From the NCBI RefSeq assembly GCF_044784365.2, contig NZ_CP173065.2: 64,000 nt of DNA; one strand, written 5' to 3'. This stretch comes from Cetobacterium_A somerae. GTDB taxonomy: Bacteria > Fusobacteriota > Fusobacteriia > Fusobacteriales > Fusobacteriaceae. Positions 1-8,595 of the stretch are shown piece after piece (position 1 is the first letter of the stretch; the number at the start of each line of letters is the position of its first letter). The notes beneath the pieces are model-generated. The model saw nothing but the letters and a program-made list of their open reading frames with translations, searched no databases and was not told the origin of the DNA. The position numbers and the translations under genes were made by a program.

Positions 1-690
1 ATCTCTTTTAGAAAAACCATTTACCATATATCTTAAATTTTCATCTGCTGCCTTTTTCTGTGCTTCATACCCCAATAGAGCCTCTTTTCCATTTTCTAAA
101 CTATTTTGAGCTGTAATAAATTGGTTTTGAGCATTTTCATAGTTTAATCTAGCTACATCTAGGTTATACTGACTTTCAAATTTTTTATTAAAAAGATCTT
201 TTGTGTCACTATATATCTTCTTTTTATTTTCTAAATTTGAAACTGCAAATTTAAAACTACTTGTTAAAGTAACTAAGTTTTTTCTTCCTTGATCTACTTG
301 AGTTTCTAACTGCTTAACAACCTCTCTTTGAGCAGCTATCTGCTCCTCTCTTGTTCCATCTAAAGTTTTTTGTAATTGATTTTCTGAAGACTTTAAGTTT
401 ATCTCACTATTCTCTACCTTTAATCTGTTCTCTTTATCATCTATTGCCACAAGTTCCTGTCCCTTTTTTACCACATATCCATCATCAACATACAGAACCT
501 CTATCTTTCCAGGAATTTCAGAAGAAACGTTTATCTTATCCATCTCTAAAACACCATAATATATCTTATCCTCTCTCTTAGCAACTATATAATCAACTAT
601 AAAATATAATAAAATAGCAATAAGAACACCTATACCTACATACTTCACATCAACTGTTTTAAATTTTTCCATTACTTTTTCCTTTTCCAC
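1..690 (-). CDS. HlyD/EmrA-family membrane fusion protein, N-terminal part (runs off the window)
   Basis: Open frame of 230 codons continuing past the left edge, so the C-terminus is not seen. It reads MEKEKVMEKFKTVDVKYVG, then one hydrophobic membrane anchor (about residues 15-32). A biotinyl-lipoyl-like segment follows (SSEIPGKIEVLYVDDGYVV, with KKGQELVAIDD just after) and then a long Lys/Glu/Gln-rich coiled coil. This is the order found in HlyD/EmrA adaptors, which link an inner-membrane exporter to an outer-membrane channel. The GTG start at 690 is preceded by GAGGTG six bases upstream; an internal ATG at 672 has no such site. It is divergent from a second efflux operon starting at 894. 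The exporter partner would lie beyond the window. Family confident, substrate unknown. Confidence 0.85.
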   Translation of the reverse strand, partial: MEKEKVMEKFKTVDVKYVGIGVLIAILLYFIVDYIVAKREDKIYYGVLEMDKINVSSEIPGKIEVLYVDDGYVVKKGQELVAIDDKENRLKVENSEINLKSSENQLQKTLDGTREEQIAAQREVVKQLETQVDQGRKNLVTLTSSFKFAVSNLENKKKIYSDTKDLFNKKFESQYNLDVARLNYENAQNQFITAQNSLENGKEALLGYEAQKKAADENLRYMVNGFSKRD

Positions 691-771
691 TGCTCTCACC
701 TCATGTTTTTTTATTCTAGAACTAATACTTTATTTACTTGGCTTTTCTTTTACTCTCATTTACTACTTGCC

Positions 772-790
772 GTTCTTTTTTCCTGTTTTT
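772..790. repeat. upstream element shared with 4781-4799
   Basis: The 19-base string GTTCTTTTTTCCTGTTTTT is found here and again at 4781-4799. In both places TTACTACT lies a few bases to its left, and both copies lie upstream of a leftward gene (starts at 690 and 4732). It may be a promoter element or binding site common to the two genes. The rest of the 691-893 divergent gap shows no clear feature beyond the ribosome binding site at 883-887. Confidence 0.4.
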
Positions 791-893
791 ATAACAAAAT
801 AGTTATTTGACTTTAATATTTCCTCTGGGAAAAAATGAAAGAGTTATTGTTCACCGTATTTACTAAATAATAACTACAGATTGGAGGAATAAA

Positions 894-2081
894 GTGAAAA
901 AGAAATGGATTATGTATCTCACAGTTTCAACTATTTTAATACTAGTGTTTCTATACTTTTACTTTAGAAGCACTAAAATAGATGCTGTAAAAGCAAAAAA
1001 ACAAGATTATACTGAAAAAATACTTGTTACTGGAACTATACAAGCTAAAAACTTCTCCGTTCTTACCTCTGGTATCAATGGAGTTATTGAAAAAATATAT
1101 ATCCGTGAAGGACAACCAGTAACAAAAGGAAGTATTATAGCTAAACTTAATACTCAAGAGATTGAAGCTGATATAGCTAAAGCCAAGGCACTTTATGAAA
1201 AATCTAAGTATGATTTAGAAGTAGTTAGTAGTGTATCTTTAGAAAATGCAAAGGCTCAATTAAAGTCAGCTCAAATTAACTATGATATTAGTAAACGTGA
1301 GTTTTTAGACCATGAAAAACTTTATCAAAAGAAATATATAAGTCGATTGGAGTTTGATTCAAAAAAACAGGAGTTTATTAACTCTGAAAAAACCCTAAAA
1401 GATGCTCAAATTAATTTTAATACCTTTCAAAATGAGGGTGCTTCTTATAAAAGTGCACTAGAAAATACAAATTCAGCTGAAAGTAACTTAAAATCTTTAG
1501 AAAATAACCTTTCAAAATACTATATATCTGCTCCTTATGATGGTTTTATAACTGTTAGAAATGTTGAAGTTGGTCAAACTGTTGCTCCATATACAAGTAT
1601 GTTTCAAATTTCATCTAATGATGAAAAAGTTGTTAGTATAAACTTAGATGAAAAATATATAAATAAAGTTACCCTTGGTTCACCTATTAAAATATATCCC
1701 TATGCTGATACAACTAAATTTTCCTCTGGAAACATCTACTATATAGGTATTAATGTAGATGAAACAAATGGCACTCTTGAAATTAGAGGGGATATTGATA
1801 AAACTCTACCTGAATTTCTTTTTAATAGTACCGTTAATACAATAATTCAAGGGGAAAGCTTTAAAGATGCCGTTCTTTTACAAGGGGTATACACTATACA
1901 GAAAAAAAATAAAACCTATGTATATCTATTAAAAAATGGTAAATCTAAACTAGTTGAAGTTCAAGGAGTTCCTGTAATTGATGGATTTATTGTTATAAGT
2001 GGTTTAGAAAATGATGATATTGTTTTATCACCTAAAAATATAACTGAAAATATTCGAGTAACTCCAATTTTTGAATCTTAA
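894..2081 (+). CDS. efflux periplasmic adaptor, MacA/RND-MFP type
   Basis: 395 residues. One N-terminal membrane anchor (residues 5-24) is followed by a lipoyl half-motif (GVIEKIYIREGQPVTKGS). A coiled-coil hairpin spans about 95-200, then the second lipoyl half (YISAPYDGFITVRNVEVGQT), a beta-barrel and a membrane-proximal domain. This is the MacA-type adaptor plan: it couples an inner-membrane ABC pump to the outer membrane and periplasm. The start is GTG at 894 with GGAGG at 883-887. It is followed 29 bp later by a FtsX-like permease and an ABC ATPase, so the three genes form a MacAB-like tripartite efflux or lipoprotein-transport operon. Substrate is not visible. Confidence 0.88.
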   Translation: MKKKWIMYLTVSTILILVFLYFYFRSTKIDAVKAKKQDYTEKILVTGTIQAKNFSVLTSGINGVIEKIYIREGQPVTKGSIIAKLNTQEIEADIAKAKALYEKSKYDLEVVSSVSLENAKAQLKSAQINYDISKREFLDHEKLYQKKYISRLEFDSKKQEFINSEKTLKDAQINFNTFQNEGASYKSALENTNSAESNLKSLENNLSKYYISAPYDGFITVRNVEVGQTVAPYTSMFQISSNDEKVVSINLDEKYINKVTLGSPIKIYPYADTTKFSSGNIYYIGINVDETNGTLEIRGDIDKTLPEFLFNSTVNTIIQGESFKDAVLLQGVYTIQKKNKTYVYLLKNGKSKLVEVQGVPVIDGFIVISGLENDDIVLSPKNITENIRVTPIFES

Positions 2082-2110
2082 ATAAATATAAACTTAAGGA
2101 GTGATGAAAA

Positions 2111-3307
2111 GTGAGATATGAATTTAGAGTTAGTATAAATTTTATGACTCACAATAAAGGGCAATCTCTTTTTATAATCTCCGCTATTGCCCTTGGAGTT
2201 GCCATACAGATTTTTATAGCTTCTCTTATAACCTCTTTACAGGCTAGTCTTATACAAAGAATTCTTGGAGATTCTCCACATATCTATATTGATGATGGAA
2301 ATATGAGAGATAAACTTCTCCTTATAGAGGATAGCCCAATTGTTTATGGGAACTTTCCAACGACTAAAAATAAGATTGAAGAGTTTCAAGGGATTATTGA
2401 TTACCTTAGTACTTTTGAAAAGATTAAAGTTATTGTTCCAACTATTGAGGGAAATGCTCTTTACACTAGAGATGGAAAAACTACCTCACTTATGATAAAG
2501 GGAATGGATTTAAACTCTGGAGATAGACTTTATAATATAATCGGAAGGGTTACATCTGGTTCACCAGTAATTGACTCTGACAATATTTTAATTGGAACTC
2601 GTTTAGCTAAAAACTATGAACTTCAAGCTGGGGATGTTATGCAACTTACTCTTCCCAATGGAAAGTTAGAAACCGTTCGAATCTCTGGAATCTTTGATTT
2701 GGAAAATGTAGGCTCAAATACCTCTCTTGTTATAATGGACTTTAATAAAGCTCAAAGGATTTTTAATAAAAAAGGAAATGTTACAAATATAAATATTCAA
2801 ATAGATGATGTTTTTGATGCTCCCAATCTAGGAGAGATTATCCAAAAGCAGTATCCAAACCTTGAAGTTGTCCCTTGGACTAGAGATGCTGACAATATTT
2901 TAAAAGCTTTAAAAGCTCAAAGTAGTACAAGTTTTATAATTCAAGTTGTTGTTACACTTGCTACATCTATGAGTATTGCTAGTGTACTTTTAGTCACTGT
3001 TTTACAAAAGATGAAAGAGATTGGTATTCTTAAAGCCATGGGAGCTTTAGACCGCTCAACTGGTTATCTCTTTATTATTCAAGGAGCTTTAATCGGTTTT
3101 TTAGGTTCTATTTTAGGTCTCTTTTTTGGTTTAGGTGTAATAGAGTTCTATGTTAATTTAGCACAGCCTAACTTCAATATTATTGTCCAACCTGAAAAAC
3201 TTGTGCTAATAATATTTATTTCAACGCTCTCTGGTATAATCTCAGGTATTATTCCAGCACGAAAATGTATGAAACTTAGTCCTATAGAGGTGATTAAAGA
3301 TGAATAG
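2111..3307 (+). CDS. ABC transporter permease, FtsX/MacB/LolC family
   Basis: 398 residues with the four-helix MacB/LolC topology. There is one N-terminal helix (about 18-43), a large extracytoplasmic domain (about 45-270), then three C-terminal helices. The cytoplasmic coupling segment VLQKMKEIGILKAMGA and the closing SPIEVIKDE are typical of the FtsX family. The start is GTG at 2111 with AAGGAG upstream. The C-terminus overlaps the next gene by 8 bp in an ATGA arrangement, implying translational coupling to the ATPase. It would drive mechanotransmission with the adaptor encoded upstream. Unlike true MacB, the ATPase is a separate polypeptide, which is the LolCD-like arrangement. Confidence 0.9.
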   Translation: MRYEFRVSINFMTHNKGQSLFIISAIALGVAIQIFIASLITSLQASLIQRILGDSPHIYIDDGNMRDKLLLIEDSPIVYGNFPTTKNKIEEFQGIIDYLSTFEKIKVIVPTIEGNALYTRDGKTTSLMIKGMDLNSGDRLYNIIGRVTSGSPVIDSDNILIGTRLAKNYELQAGDVMQLTLPNGKLETVRISGIFDLENVGSNTSLVIMDFNKAQRIFNKKGNVTNINIQIDDVFDAPNLGEIIQKQYPNLEVVPWTRDADNILKALKAQSSTSFIIQVVVTLATSMSIASVLLVTVLQKMKEIGILKAMGALDRSTGYLFIIQGALIGFLGSILGLFFGLGVIEFYVNLAQPNFNIIVQPEKLVLIIFISTLSGIISGIIPARKCMKLSPIEVIKDE

Positions 3308-3992
3308 AGAGGTTTTACAACTTATAAACATCGATAAATCTTATGGTGAAAAAATAGTTACTAAAGTTCTTAATAATATAAATTTAACATTTTATGAAGG
3401 TGAGTTTACTGCAATAATAGGTCAAAGTGGTAGTGGAAAAAGTACTCTATTAAATATAATAGGGTCTCTTGATAAACCCACTTCTGGAGATATACTTTTT
3501 AGAGGAGATAATATCTCACACTTTACTAATAATGAAATGGCTAACTTTAGAAATAGATCTATTGGTTTTATATTTCAGTTTCACTTTCTACTTCCTGAAT
3601 TTACTGTTTTAGAAAATGTTTTAATGCCCACTTGGGTAAAATATGGTTATGACACTGAAAAGGATAAAGAGAGAGCCCTTGAACTTCTTGAATATGTTGG
3701 ACTAAAAGATTTTATAAATAGAAACTCTAGTAATCTCTCTGGGGGTCAGCAGCAAAGGGTGGCTATTGCCCGTGCTCTTATGAATAACTCTGATATTATT
3801 TTAGCAGATGAACCCACAGGAAATCTAGATTCTGAAAGTAGTAAACAGATTTATAAACTTCTTAGAGAAATAAATCTTAAATTTAAAACAACTTTTATTA
3901 TTGTAACTCATGACTCACGTATTTCTGATATGTGTGATCGTGTTATAGAGATTATGGATGGTAGAATTATTAGAGATGAAAATAAAAAGTAA
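3300..3992 (+). CDS. ABC transporter ATP-binding protein, LolD/MacB type
   Basis: 230 residues, normal for LolD-like ATPases. Walker A is GQSGSGKST, the Q-loop region is GFIFQFHFLLPEFT, the signature is LSGGQQQR, Walker B is IILADEPTGNLD, and the H-loop is IVTHD. It energises the permease encoded immediately upstream, whose stop overlaps this start. A hairpin terminator follows 2 bp after the stop, closing the three-gene operon. Confidence 0.93.
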   Translation: MNREVLQLINIDKSYGEKIVTKVLNNINLTFYEGEFTAIIGQSGSGKSTLLNIIGSLDKPTSGDILFRGDNISHFTNNEMANFRNRSIGFIFQFHFLLPEFTVLENVLMPTWVKYGYDTEKDKERALELLEYVGLKDFINRNSSNLSGGQQQRVAIARALMNNSDIILADEPTGNLDSESSKQIYKLLREINLKFKTTFIIVTHDSRISDMCDRVIEIMDGRIIRDENKK

Positions 3993-3993
3993 A

Positions 3994-4028
3994 TAAAAAA
4001 TGGTAAAATTTTCTTTTACCATTTTTTT
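3994..4028. terminator. bidirectional intrinsic terminator
   Basis: AAAAATGGTAAAA pairs with TTTTACCATTTTT around a 5-base loop (TTTTC). A/T tracts on both sides let it act for the efflux operon on the plus strand and for the convergent gene on the minus strand. Confidence 0.85.
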
Positions 4029-4036
4029 ATTTTCTA

Positions 4037-4732
4037 TTATTTTACAAGATACTTTTTCTCATAATCATCATATATATCTTTTAAAGTTTTTATCTCCTCT
4101 TGAGAGTAACCAGATTCTACTAATCTGTCAAGAATATCATGGTTTAACTCATCCATATAACAGATTGTTTTTTCGTTTAATATATTTATAACCTTTCTAT
4201 ACTTTGAGTAAATTTTTGTAATTTTCTCACCTTTTAATAGATTAGTTTTTAATTCCCAATTCATAATCCCATTTAGAAAGTTTTTATATCTTTTTAAAAT
4301 CTCACTTCTTAACTTCTCATCTTCAACTAAACTTTCTATTATATAGTCATTTAAGCACTGAACATAAAGCACTCCATTTAGCTTTAAATTATTTACTGAT
4401 TCTGAAAATCTAATTTCAGATAAAAATTTTTCTATTTTAATAAGGTAGTGATTTTCTACACAGTCTATAGATAGTATTTTATTTATTTTTTCCAACTCTT
4501 TTTTCAGAGCTATGTTCTCCTCATGATACTTCTTTAGTTCATCTCCCATTTTTTCCCAATCATAAACTTTTTTACCAGCTTTTTCCTTAGAGATAAACAA
4601 ATCATTTTTACATTTTAAAAAACCATCTTTTTTTACAATCTCTAAAGATAACCTTTTTATCTCTTTCTCCATAATCTTTTGATCTTTTTCAGCTTCAACA
4701 ACCTTTTTGCTTTTAAATAATGAACTAATCAT
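4037..4732 (-). CDS. hypothetical coiled-coil cytoplasmic protein
   Basis: 231 residues, not recognised. The N-terminal half (about 10-90) is strongly charged, heptad-like and rich in Lys and Glu (VEAEKDQKIMEKEIKRLSLE), which predicts a coiled coil. The C-terminal half is helical without a clear motif. There is no signal peptide or membrane helix. The ATG at 4732 is chosen because GGGGGAGATACT lies directly before it; the longer frame would start inside the ribosome binding site. Its upstream region shares a 19-base element with the adaptor gene at 1-690. Monocistronic as far as can be seen. No function is proposed. Confidence 0.7.
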   Translation of the reverse strand: MISSLFKSKKVVEAEKDQKIMEKEIKRLSLEIVKKDGFLKCKNDLFISKEKAGKKVYDWEKMGDELKKYHEENIALKKELEKINKILSIDCVENHYLIKIEKFLSEIRFSESVNNLKLNGVLYVQCLNDYIIESLVEDEKLRSEILKRYKNFLNGIMNWELKTNLLKGEKITKIYSKYRKVINILNEKTICYMDELNHDILDRLVESGYSQEEIKTLKDIYDDYEKKYLVK

Positions 4733-4807
4733 AGTATCTCCCCCTCCCATTTAAATTCTTAATAGTTACTACTGACTGTGGTTCTTTTTTCCTGTTTTTT
4801 ATTAATA

Positions 4808-4853
4808 AATATTAAAAAATAAATAAGCAGGTACTGGGAATGTACCTGCTTAT
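4808..4853 (-). terminator. intrinsic terminator downstream of the mutarotase-like gene
   Basis: A perfect 12-bp stem, ATAAGCAGGTAC with GTACCTGCTTAT (4823-4834/4842-4853), has a 7-base loop. On the minus strand it is followed by a T-rich tail. It lies about 170 nt after the stop of the gene at 5022-6167, giving that transcript a long 3' untranslated region. Confidence 0.75.
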
Positions 4854-4894
4854 CTAAATTAGAAAATTTTTTCATCAATTTGAGAGAAAATTGA

Positions 4895-4963
4895 TGAGCA
4901 TTAAAAGTTCAGTAATTGAATTATATATTAAATCCCTTATTTTGTCGAACTTTTAACTGCTCA
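4895..4963. repeat. interrupted inverted repeat in a 3' untranslated region
   Basis: TGAGCATTAAAAGTTC (4895-4910) and GAACTTTTAACTGCTCA (4947-4963) are inverted copies differing by one extra base, 36 bases apart. A smaller hairpin, CATCAATTT/AAATTGATG, sits just to the left. The block lies between a stop codon and its terminator. It may fold into a stable 3' RNA or be a remnant of a small repeat element. Confidence 0.5.
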
Positions 4964-5021
4964 ACTTATGTTCGTTATTTGATTATTTTTTATATTTTTC
5001 TTAACTTTTGTATACTTTTTA

Positions 5022-6167
5022 CTAGTCTTTAATTATAGTTCCTTGATAAATTCTTTCACTTCTAACACCTGGTTTTATCTCTCCATTTATTGAGTAGATT
5101 GTCTCTCCAATTTTTACAAGACCTTCTCCACATGGAGCCATAAATGGTACTTGACCTATTGATTTCCAAGTGTTATTAGTTGCATCATATACTAACATCT
5201 CTTTATTCCAATTAAAATCTTGTGGATCCATAGTAAAATAGTTATGTCTGTATTTTTCTAGCTCTTTACCTTTTAATGACCCTAACTTAAGGTTTGCATC
5301 ATCCCAAACATCCTTATTAAATCCACCAATTACTAACATCTCATTACTATTTAATTTTACAGAGTTAGCACCTAAAAGAGATATCCCTTTATTTTTTAAC
5401 TCTACATTTTTTACTTTTACCCATGTATCTTTAGCAAAGTTATATGCATAACCATCTGTAAATGCTACACCTGTTCCTCCACCAAATACATATAAAAGAT
5501 CCTCTGAACCATTATTTAGAATTTGTCCAACTGGCTGACTTCTTTCTGTTCCCGGGAACATTTTTAAAGCTGTTGTTTTCCCAGTTGTTAAATTATATTT
5601 ATAAAAATTCTTACTATCTTTTCCATCCTGCTTTCCACTTACAATATATATATCATCACCACGTAATACTGCTACTCCACTATGATAATTAAATGGTAAC
5701 GTTCCTATTGTTTTAACTACAACATCTGTTTTATCAGCATTTAAAGTTATAAATAAAACTTCATTTGATATCCCACTTTGATATGTTCCTCCAACATAGT
5801 AGATTCCCTTATCTGTAGATATTGCTGTTCCATATCCAATCTCTTTTGGTAGTTGAGTATGCTTAACTAACTCTAAACCATTTTTTACTTTTTTCATTAA
5901 ATATAAATCTGAATAAACTACCTTTGGTCCACCCTCAAGAACTGATTTATGTGGGAAATTTGCTCCACCAGCTACAACTACATAGTCACCTATGTTTCCA
6001 GCTAAAGGTCCCGCTACCCCTTTTTGTACCTCATAACCTTTTGGAACTGGTAAATCTTTAATATATCTCCAAGCTACATCTGTGTTTCCACTAGTTTTTG
6101 TTGAAGCTCCAGAGCATCCCGTTAATATTAAAGTTGCCATTGATAAACCTAATATGATTTTTTTCAT
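5022..6167 (-). CDS. secreted cyclically permuted mutarotase-like lipoprotein (NanM-type Kelch propeller)
   Basis: 381 residues. It has a lipoprotein signal (MKKIILGLSMATLILTGC, lipobox LTGC), so it should be a lipid-anchored extracytoplasmic protein. The mature part carries Kelch-like propeller repeats with motifs such as VVVAGGANFPHKS, YYVGGTYQSG, LYVFGGGTG and LVIGGFNKD. This matches the cyclically permuted mutarotase family related to N-acetylneuraminate epimerase, which speeds anomer conversion of sialic acid before uptake. The ATG at 6167 follows GAGGAGGGGTATT; the frame opens nine codons earlier without a better site. No sialic acid transporter or lyase gene lies nearby, so the sugar substrate is only inferred. 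Confidence 0.82.
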   Translation of the reverse strand: MKKIILGLSMATLILTGCSGASTKTSGNTDVAWRYIKDLPVPKGYEVQKGVAGPLAGNIGDYVVVAGGANFPHKSVLEGGPKVVYSDLYLMKKVKNGLELVKHTQLPKEIGYGTAISTDKGIYYVGGTYQSGISNEVLFITLNADKTDVVVKTIGTLPFNYHSGVAVLRGDDIYIVSGKQDGKDSKNFYKYNLTTGKTTALKMFPGTERSQPVGQILNNGSEDLLYVFGGGTGVAFTDGYAYNFAKDTWVKVKNVELKNKGISLLGANSVKLNSNEMLVIGGFNKDVWDDANLKLGSLKGKELEKYRHNYFTMDPQDFNWNKEMLVYDATNNTWKSIGQVPFMAPCGEGLVKIGETIYSINGEIKPGVRSERIYQGTIIKD

Positions 6168-6331
6168 AATACCCCTCCTCGTTATTAGTTTCAATTCTTT
6201 TATATACTTTATCCTTTTTATTTTGTCAAATTTTTTCTAGATGTTTTTATATTTATCTTGGTTTTTTTATATTTTTATACTATAATTTGAGATAGTATTT
6301 AAAAAATTTAACACGATTCTAGGAGAGTTTA

Positions 6332-7138
6332 ATGAATTATTTTTTACATAAAGATTTTATAATTTCTGAAAAGAATAAAATTAGAACATATAAATATTTT
6401 CAAAGTATAAAAACTATTGAAACTGTTGTTTTCTTAAAAAACAAGGAGTATAAAGCTATTGTTGATGTTGAAAGTTTTCTTCACTTAACAAATTTTGACT
6501 GTTTCAATTGTTTAACTAACTGCTGTGTACAGTTCCCATATGAGTTTAATAAGAGATCTAGGAAAGTTATAGTAGAAAATTTAAAAGAGTATGACAATTT
6601 AACCAAAGCTGTTTCTATATTAAAGGCTGAAGGGTTAATAGAAAGTGAGATTGTTTCCTCAATAAAAAAGGACAGAATGCTTATTCCAGAAGAGCATGTA
6701 AATACAACTTTTGATAGATGTACTTGCTCATGTGTTCATGTTGATAGACATCTTTGTGCTATTCACAAAATATGTATTGACAAAAACTTCTCTTTAGAAG
6801 AGATTATTGATACAAAACCTTTATGGTGTTCTATATATCCATTAGAAATTATTCAAGAAGAGGATACACTTTATATTTTTGTTCCAACTAAAAAGAATAA
6901 CTACTTAGCTATGAACGACTCAGATTTTCCATGTATGGATATTGAAAAATCTACTTCTCCATACTTTAGAAGAGAAAATCCCATTGGATTTGAACTTCAT
7001 GACTATAAACCTTTTTTAGTATCTTACTACTCTATTTTAAAATATGTTTTAGGAGATACTTTTATTAAAGACCTTATGGTAAATCTTAACTTAAAAGATT
7101 CTAAATCAAATGAATTACAATATATACAAAAAATATAG
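6332..7138 (+). CDS. cysteine-rich protein, YkgJ/DUF3109-like metal-cluster protein
   Basis: 268 residues, cytoplasmic. Cysteines cluster in CFNCLTNCC (about residue 56-64), in CTCSCVHVDRHLC (about 130-142) and singly near CSIYP and FPCMD. The C-x2-C-x3-CC block and the CSIYPLEI segment resemble the YkgJ/DUF3109 group of putative zinc- or iron-binding proteins, whose biochemical role is not established. The ATG has TAGGAGAG upstream. It stands alone between a divergent lipoprotein gene and a convergent regulator, with which it shares a terminator. The family assignment is by motif pattern, so moderate. Confidence 0.65.
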   Translation: MNYFLHKDFIISEKNKIRTYKYFQSIKTIETVVFLKNKEYKAIVDVESFLHLTNFDCFNCLTNCCVQFPYEFNKRSRKVIVENLKEYDNLTKAVSILKAEGLIESEIVSSIKKDRMLIPEEHVNTTFDRCTCSCVHVDRHLCAIHKICIDKNFSLEEIIDTKPLWCSIYPLEIIQEEDTLYIFVPTKKNNYLAMNDSDFPCMDIEKSTSPYFRRENPIGFELHDYKPFLVSYYSILKYVLGDTFIKDLMVNLNLKDSKSNELQYIQKI

Positions 7139-7139
7139 T

Positions 7140-7172
7140 GAGGCTGACCATAAAGGTCAGCCTCTTATATAT
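7140..7172. terminator. bidirectional terminator between convergent genes
   Basis: GAGGCTGACC/GGTCAGCCTC forms a perfect 10-bp stem (7140-7149/7155-7164) around ATAAA. T-rich tracts occur on both sides, and the stem sits between the two stop codons. Confidence 0.9.
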
Positions 7173-8565
7173 TTTCTAAAAATGGTTTTAACTTTAATTT
7201 ATCATATTTTGTTATAGGAAAATTAAATTCAACTAATCTATCCTCTATATTATACTTAGAAAAATCTATATCTTCAAAAGCTATTACTACCTTAGGATTA
7301 TTTTTCATTAAATACTCTTCAAAATCAAAAGTAGAAATTAACTTATACATTTGTTCATCTCTTTTAAGCCCAATATCCTCACATAAATCTATTATCATAT
7401 CTCTATGTAAGAAATTATAAACTATAGCTATATCTTTAACTTTTTCAATCTTATTTTGATTATCTAAATAGATATTTGTTAAAAAAGTCATAGCTAAACT
7501 AGCCAAATCAAAACTATCTATCTCTTCAAAGTATTCTTTTAAAAGCTCTGATATCTTTTTATATGGAATTAGATAAGCTTTTCCTATAGCATTATTAAAT
7601 ATATAAAACTCATTTATATTAAACTCTATTTTATAATCTCTAACTATAATTATTAACATTATCCTTGCTAAAAGTTCTTTTGTAATTTTAATGTCTGTTT
7701 TCGTACTTTCACCAATAAATCTAATTAATTTCTCAGCCTCTATAGTTTTCTCTGGGTACAGATTCATTAAATTGCCTTTATACTGTTTTCTAGAAGTTTC
7801 TATTATCAAATTAATCTCAAAGTTTGTATAAAGTTTTGTTTTTTTTAAAAACTCTCTAAACTTCCTATCCTCTTCAACCTCTTCAATTTTTATATCAGTA
7901 CTAAAATCTTGATACTCTTTTCTTAGTATAGAGATATATGATTTTAATTCTAAGTTTAAAAAAGCAAAAGTATTATCTTGAATATTCATAAAAGTAAGCA
8001 TCTCTTTTACAATATTATAGACATTATACTCTTTTTTTAATTCCTGAAACTTTTGAAAGATTCCATCAAAAGCCTTTGGCAAATATTTTTGTTCTATAGA
8101 TATTTTTATTAGATATAGATTAAAAAAACTTCTTTTATCACTCTCTTTACCCTCTAAAATAATTCCATATCTAGTTAGATTTTTAATCTCTAAATGAAAT
8201 TTTTCTAAAATCTCCTTTAATTCATTTAAATCATTTGTTAGAGTTCTTCTTGTTACACCAATCTCTTCACTTATTTGACTTAAATTTATTATATCTGCTT
8301 TTAAAAACTTTAAAATTACATACATCTGTCTCTCTTCTGGAGTGAAACTCTGTTTTTTTCTTAATTTTTCTATTATTTTAGGTACTTTGTTAATCTTATT
8401 ATGAATGTTTTCTATAGATTCCTCTTCAAATAAGCATTCTAAATCTTTTAAGTATCTTTTAGCTTTAAATTCAGAAATATTTAAAATTTGCGCCAACTCA
8501 CTTGTTGAGTAAACATTTCTTCTTAAGCAATACATGATTTTAAAGTGTATTGATGTTACATTCAT
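7165..8565 (-). CDS. HTH transcriptional regulator, Mga/BglG-like multi-domain
   Basis: 466 residues. An N-terminal winged HTH (about 14-45, TSELAQILNISEFKAKRYLKD) is followed by a second one (about 98-125, LSQISEEIGVTRRTLTNDLN). The rest is long and helical, PRD-like in layout, with a C-terminal stretch that could be EIIB-like (PKVVIAFEDIDFS). This architecture belongs to the Mga/BglG/MtlR type of regulators that respond to sugar or PTS signals; no PTS gene is nearby. The ATG at 8565 has GAGGGTG upstream. It follows another regulator of similar size by 30 bp, so the two are probably co-transcribed. Confidence 0.75.
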   Translation of the reverse strand: MNVTSIHFKIMYCLRRNVYSTSELAQILNISEFKAKRYLKDLECLFEEESIENIHNKINKVPKIIEKLRKKQSFTPEERQMYVILKFLKADIINLSQISEEIGVTRRTLTNDLNELKEILEKFHLEIKNLTRYGIILEGKESDKRSFFNLYLIKISIEQKYLPKAFDGIFQKFQELKKEYNVYNIVKEMLTFMNIQDNTFAFLNLELKSYISILRKEYQDFSTDIKIEEVEEDRKFREFLKKTKLYTNFEINLIIETSRKQYKGNLMNLYPEKTIEAEKLIRFIGESTKTDIKITKELLARIMLIIIVRDYKIEFNINEFYIFNNAIGKAYLIPYKKISELLKEYFEEIDSFDLASLAMTFLTNIYLDNQNKIEKVKDIAIVYNFLHRDMIIDLCEDIGLKRDEQMYKLISTFDFEEYLMKNNPKVVIAFEDIDFSKYNIEDRLVEFNFPITKYDKLKLKPFLENI

Positions 8566-8595
8566 AACTTCACCCTCTTTTCTTATACCTAAATA

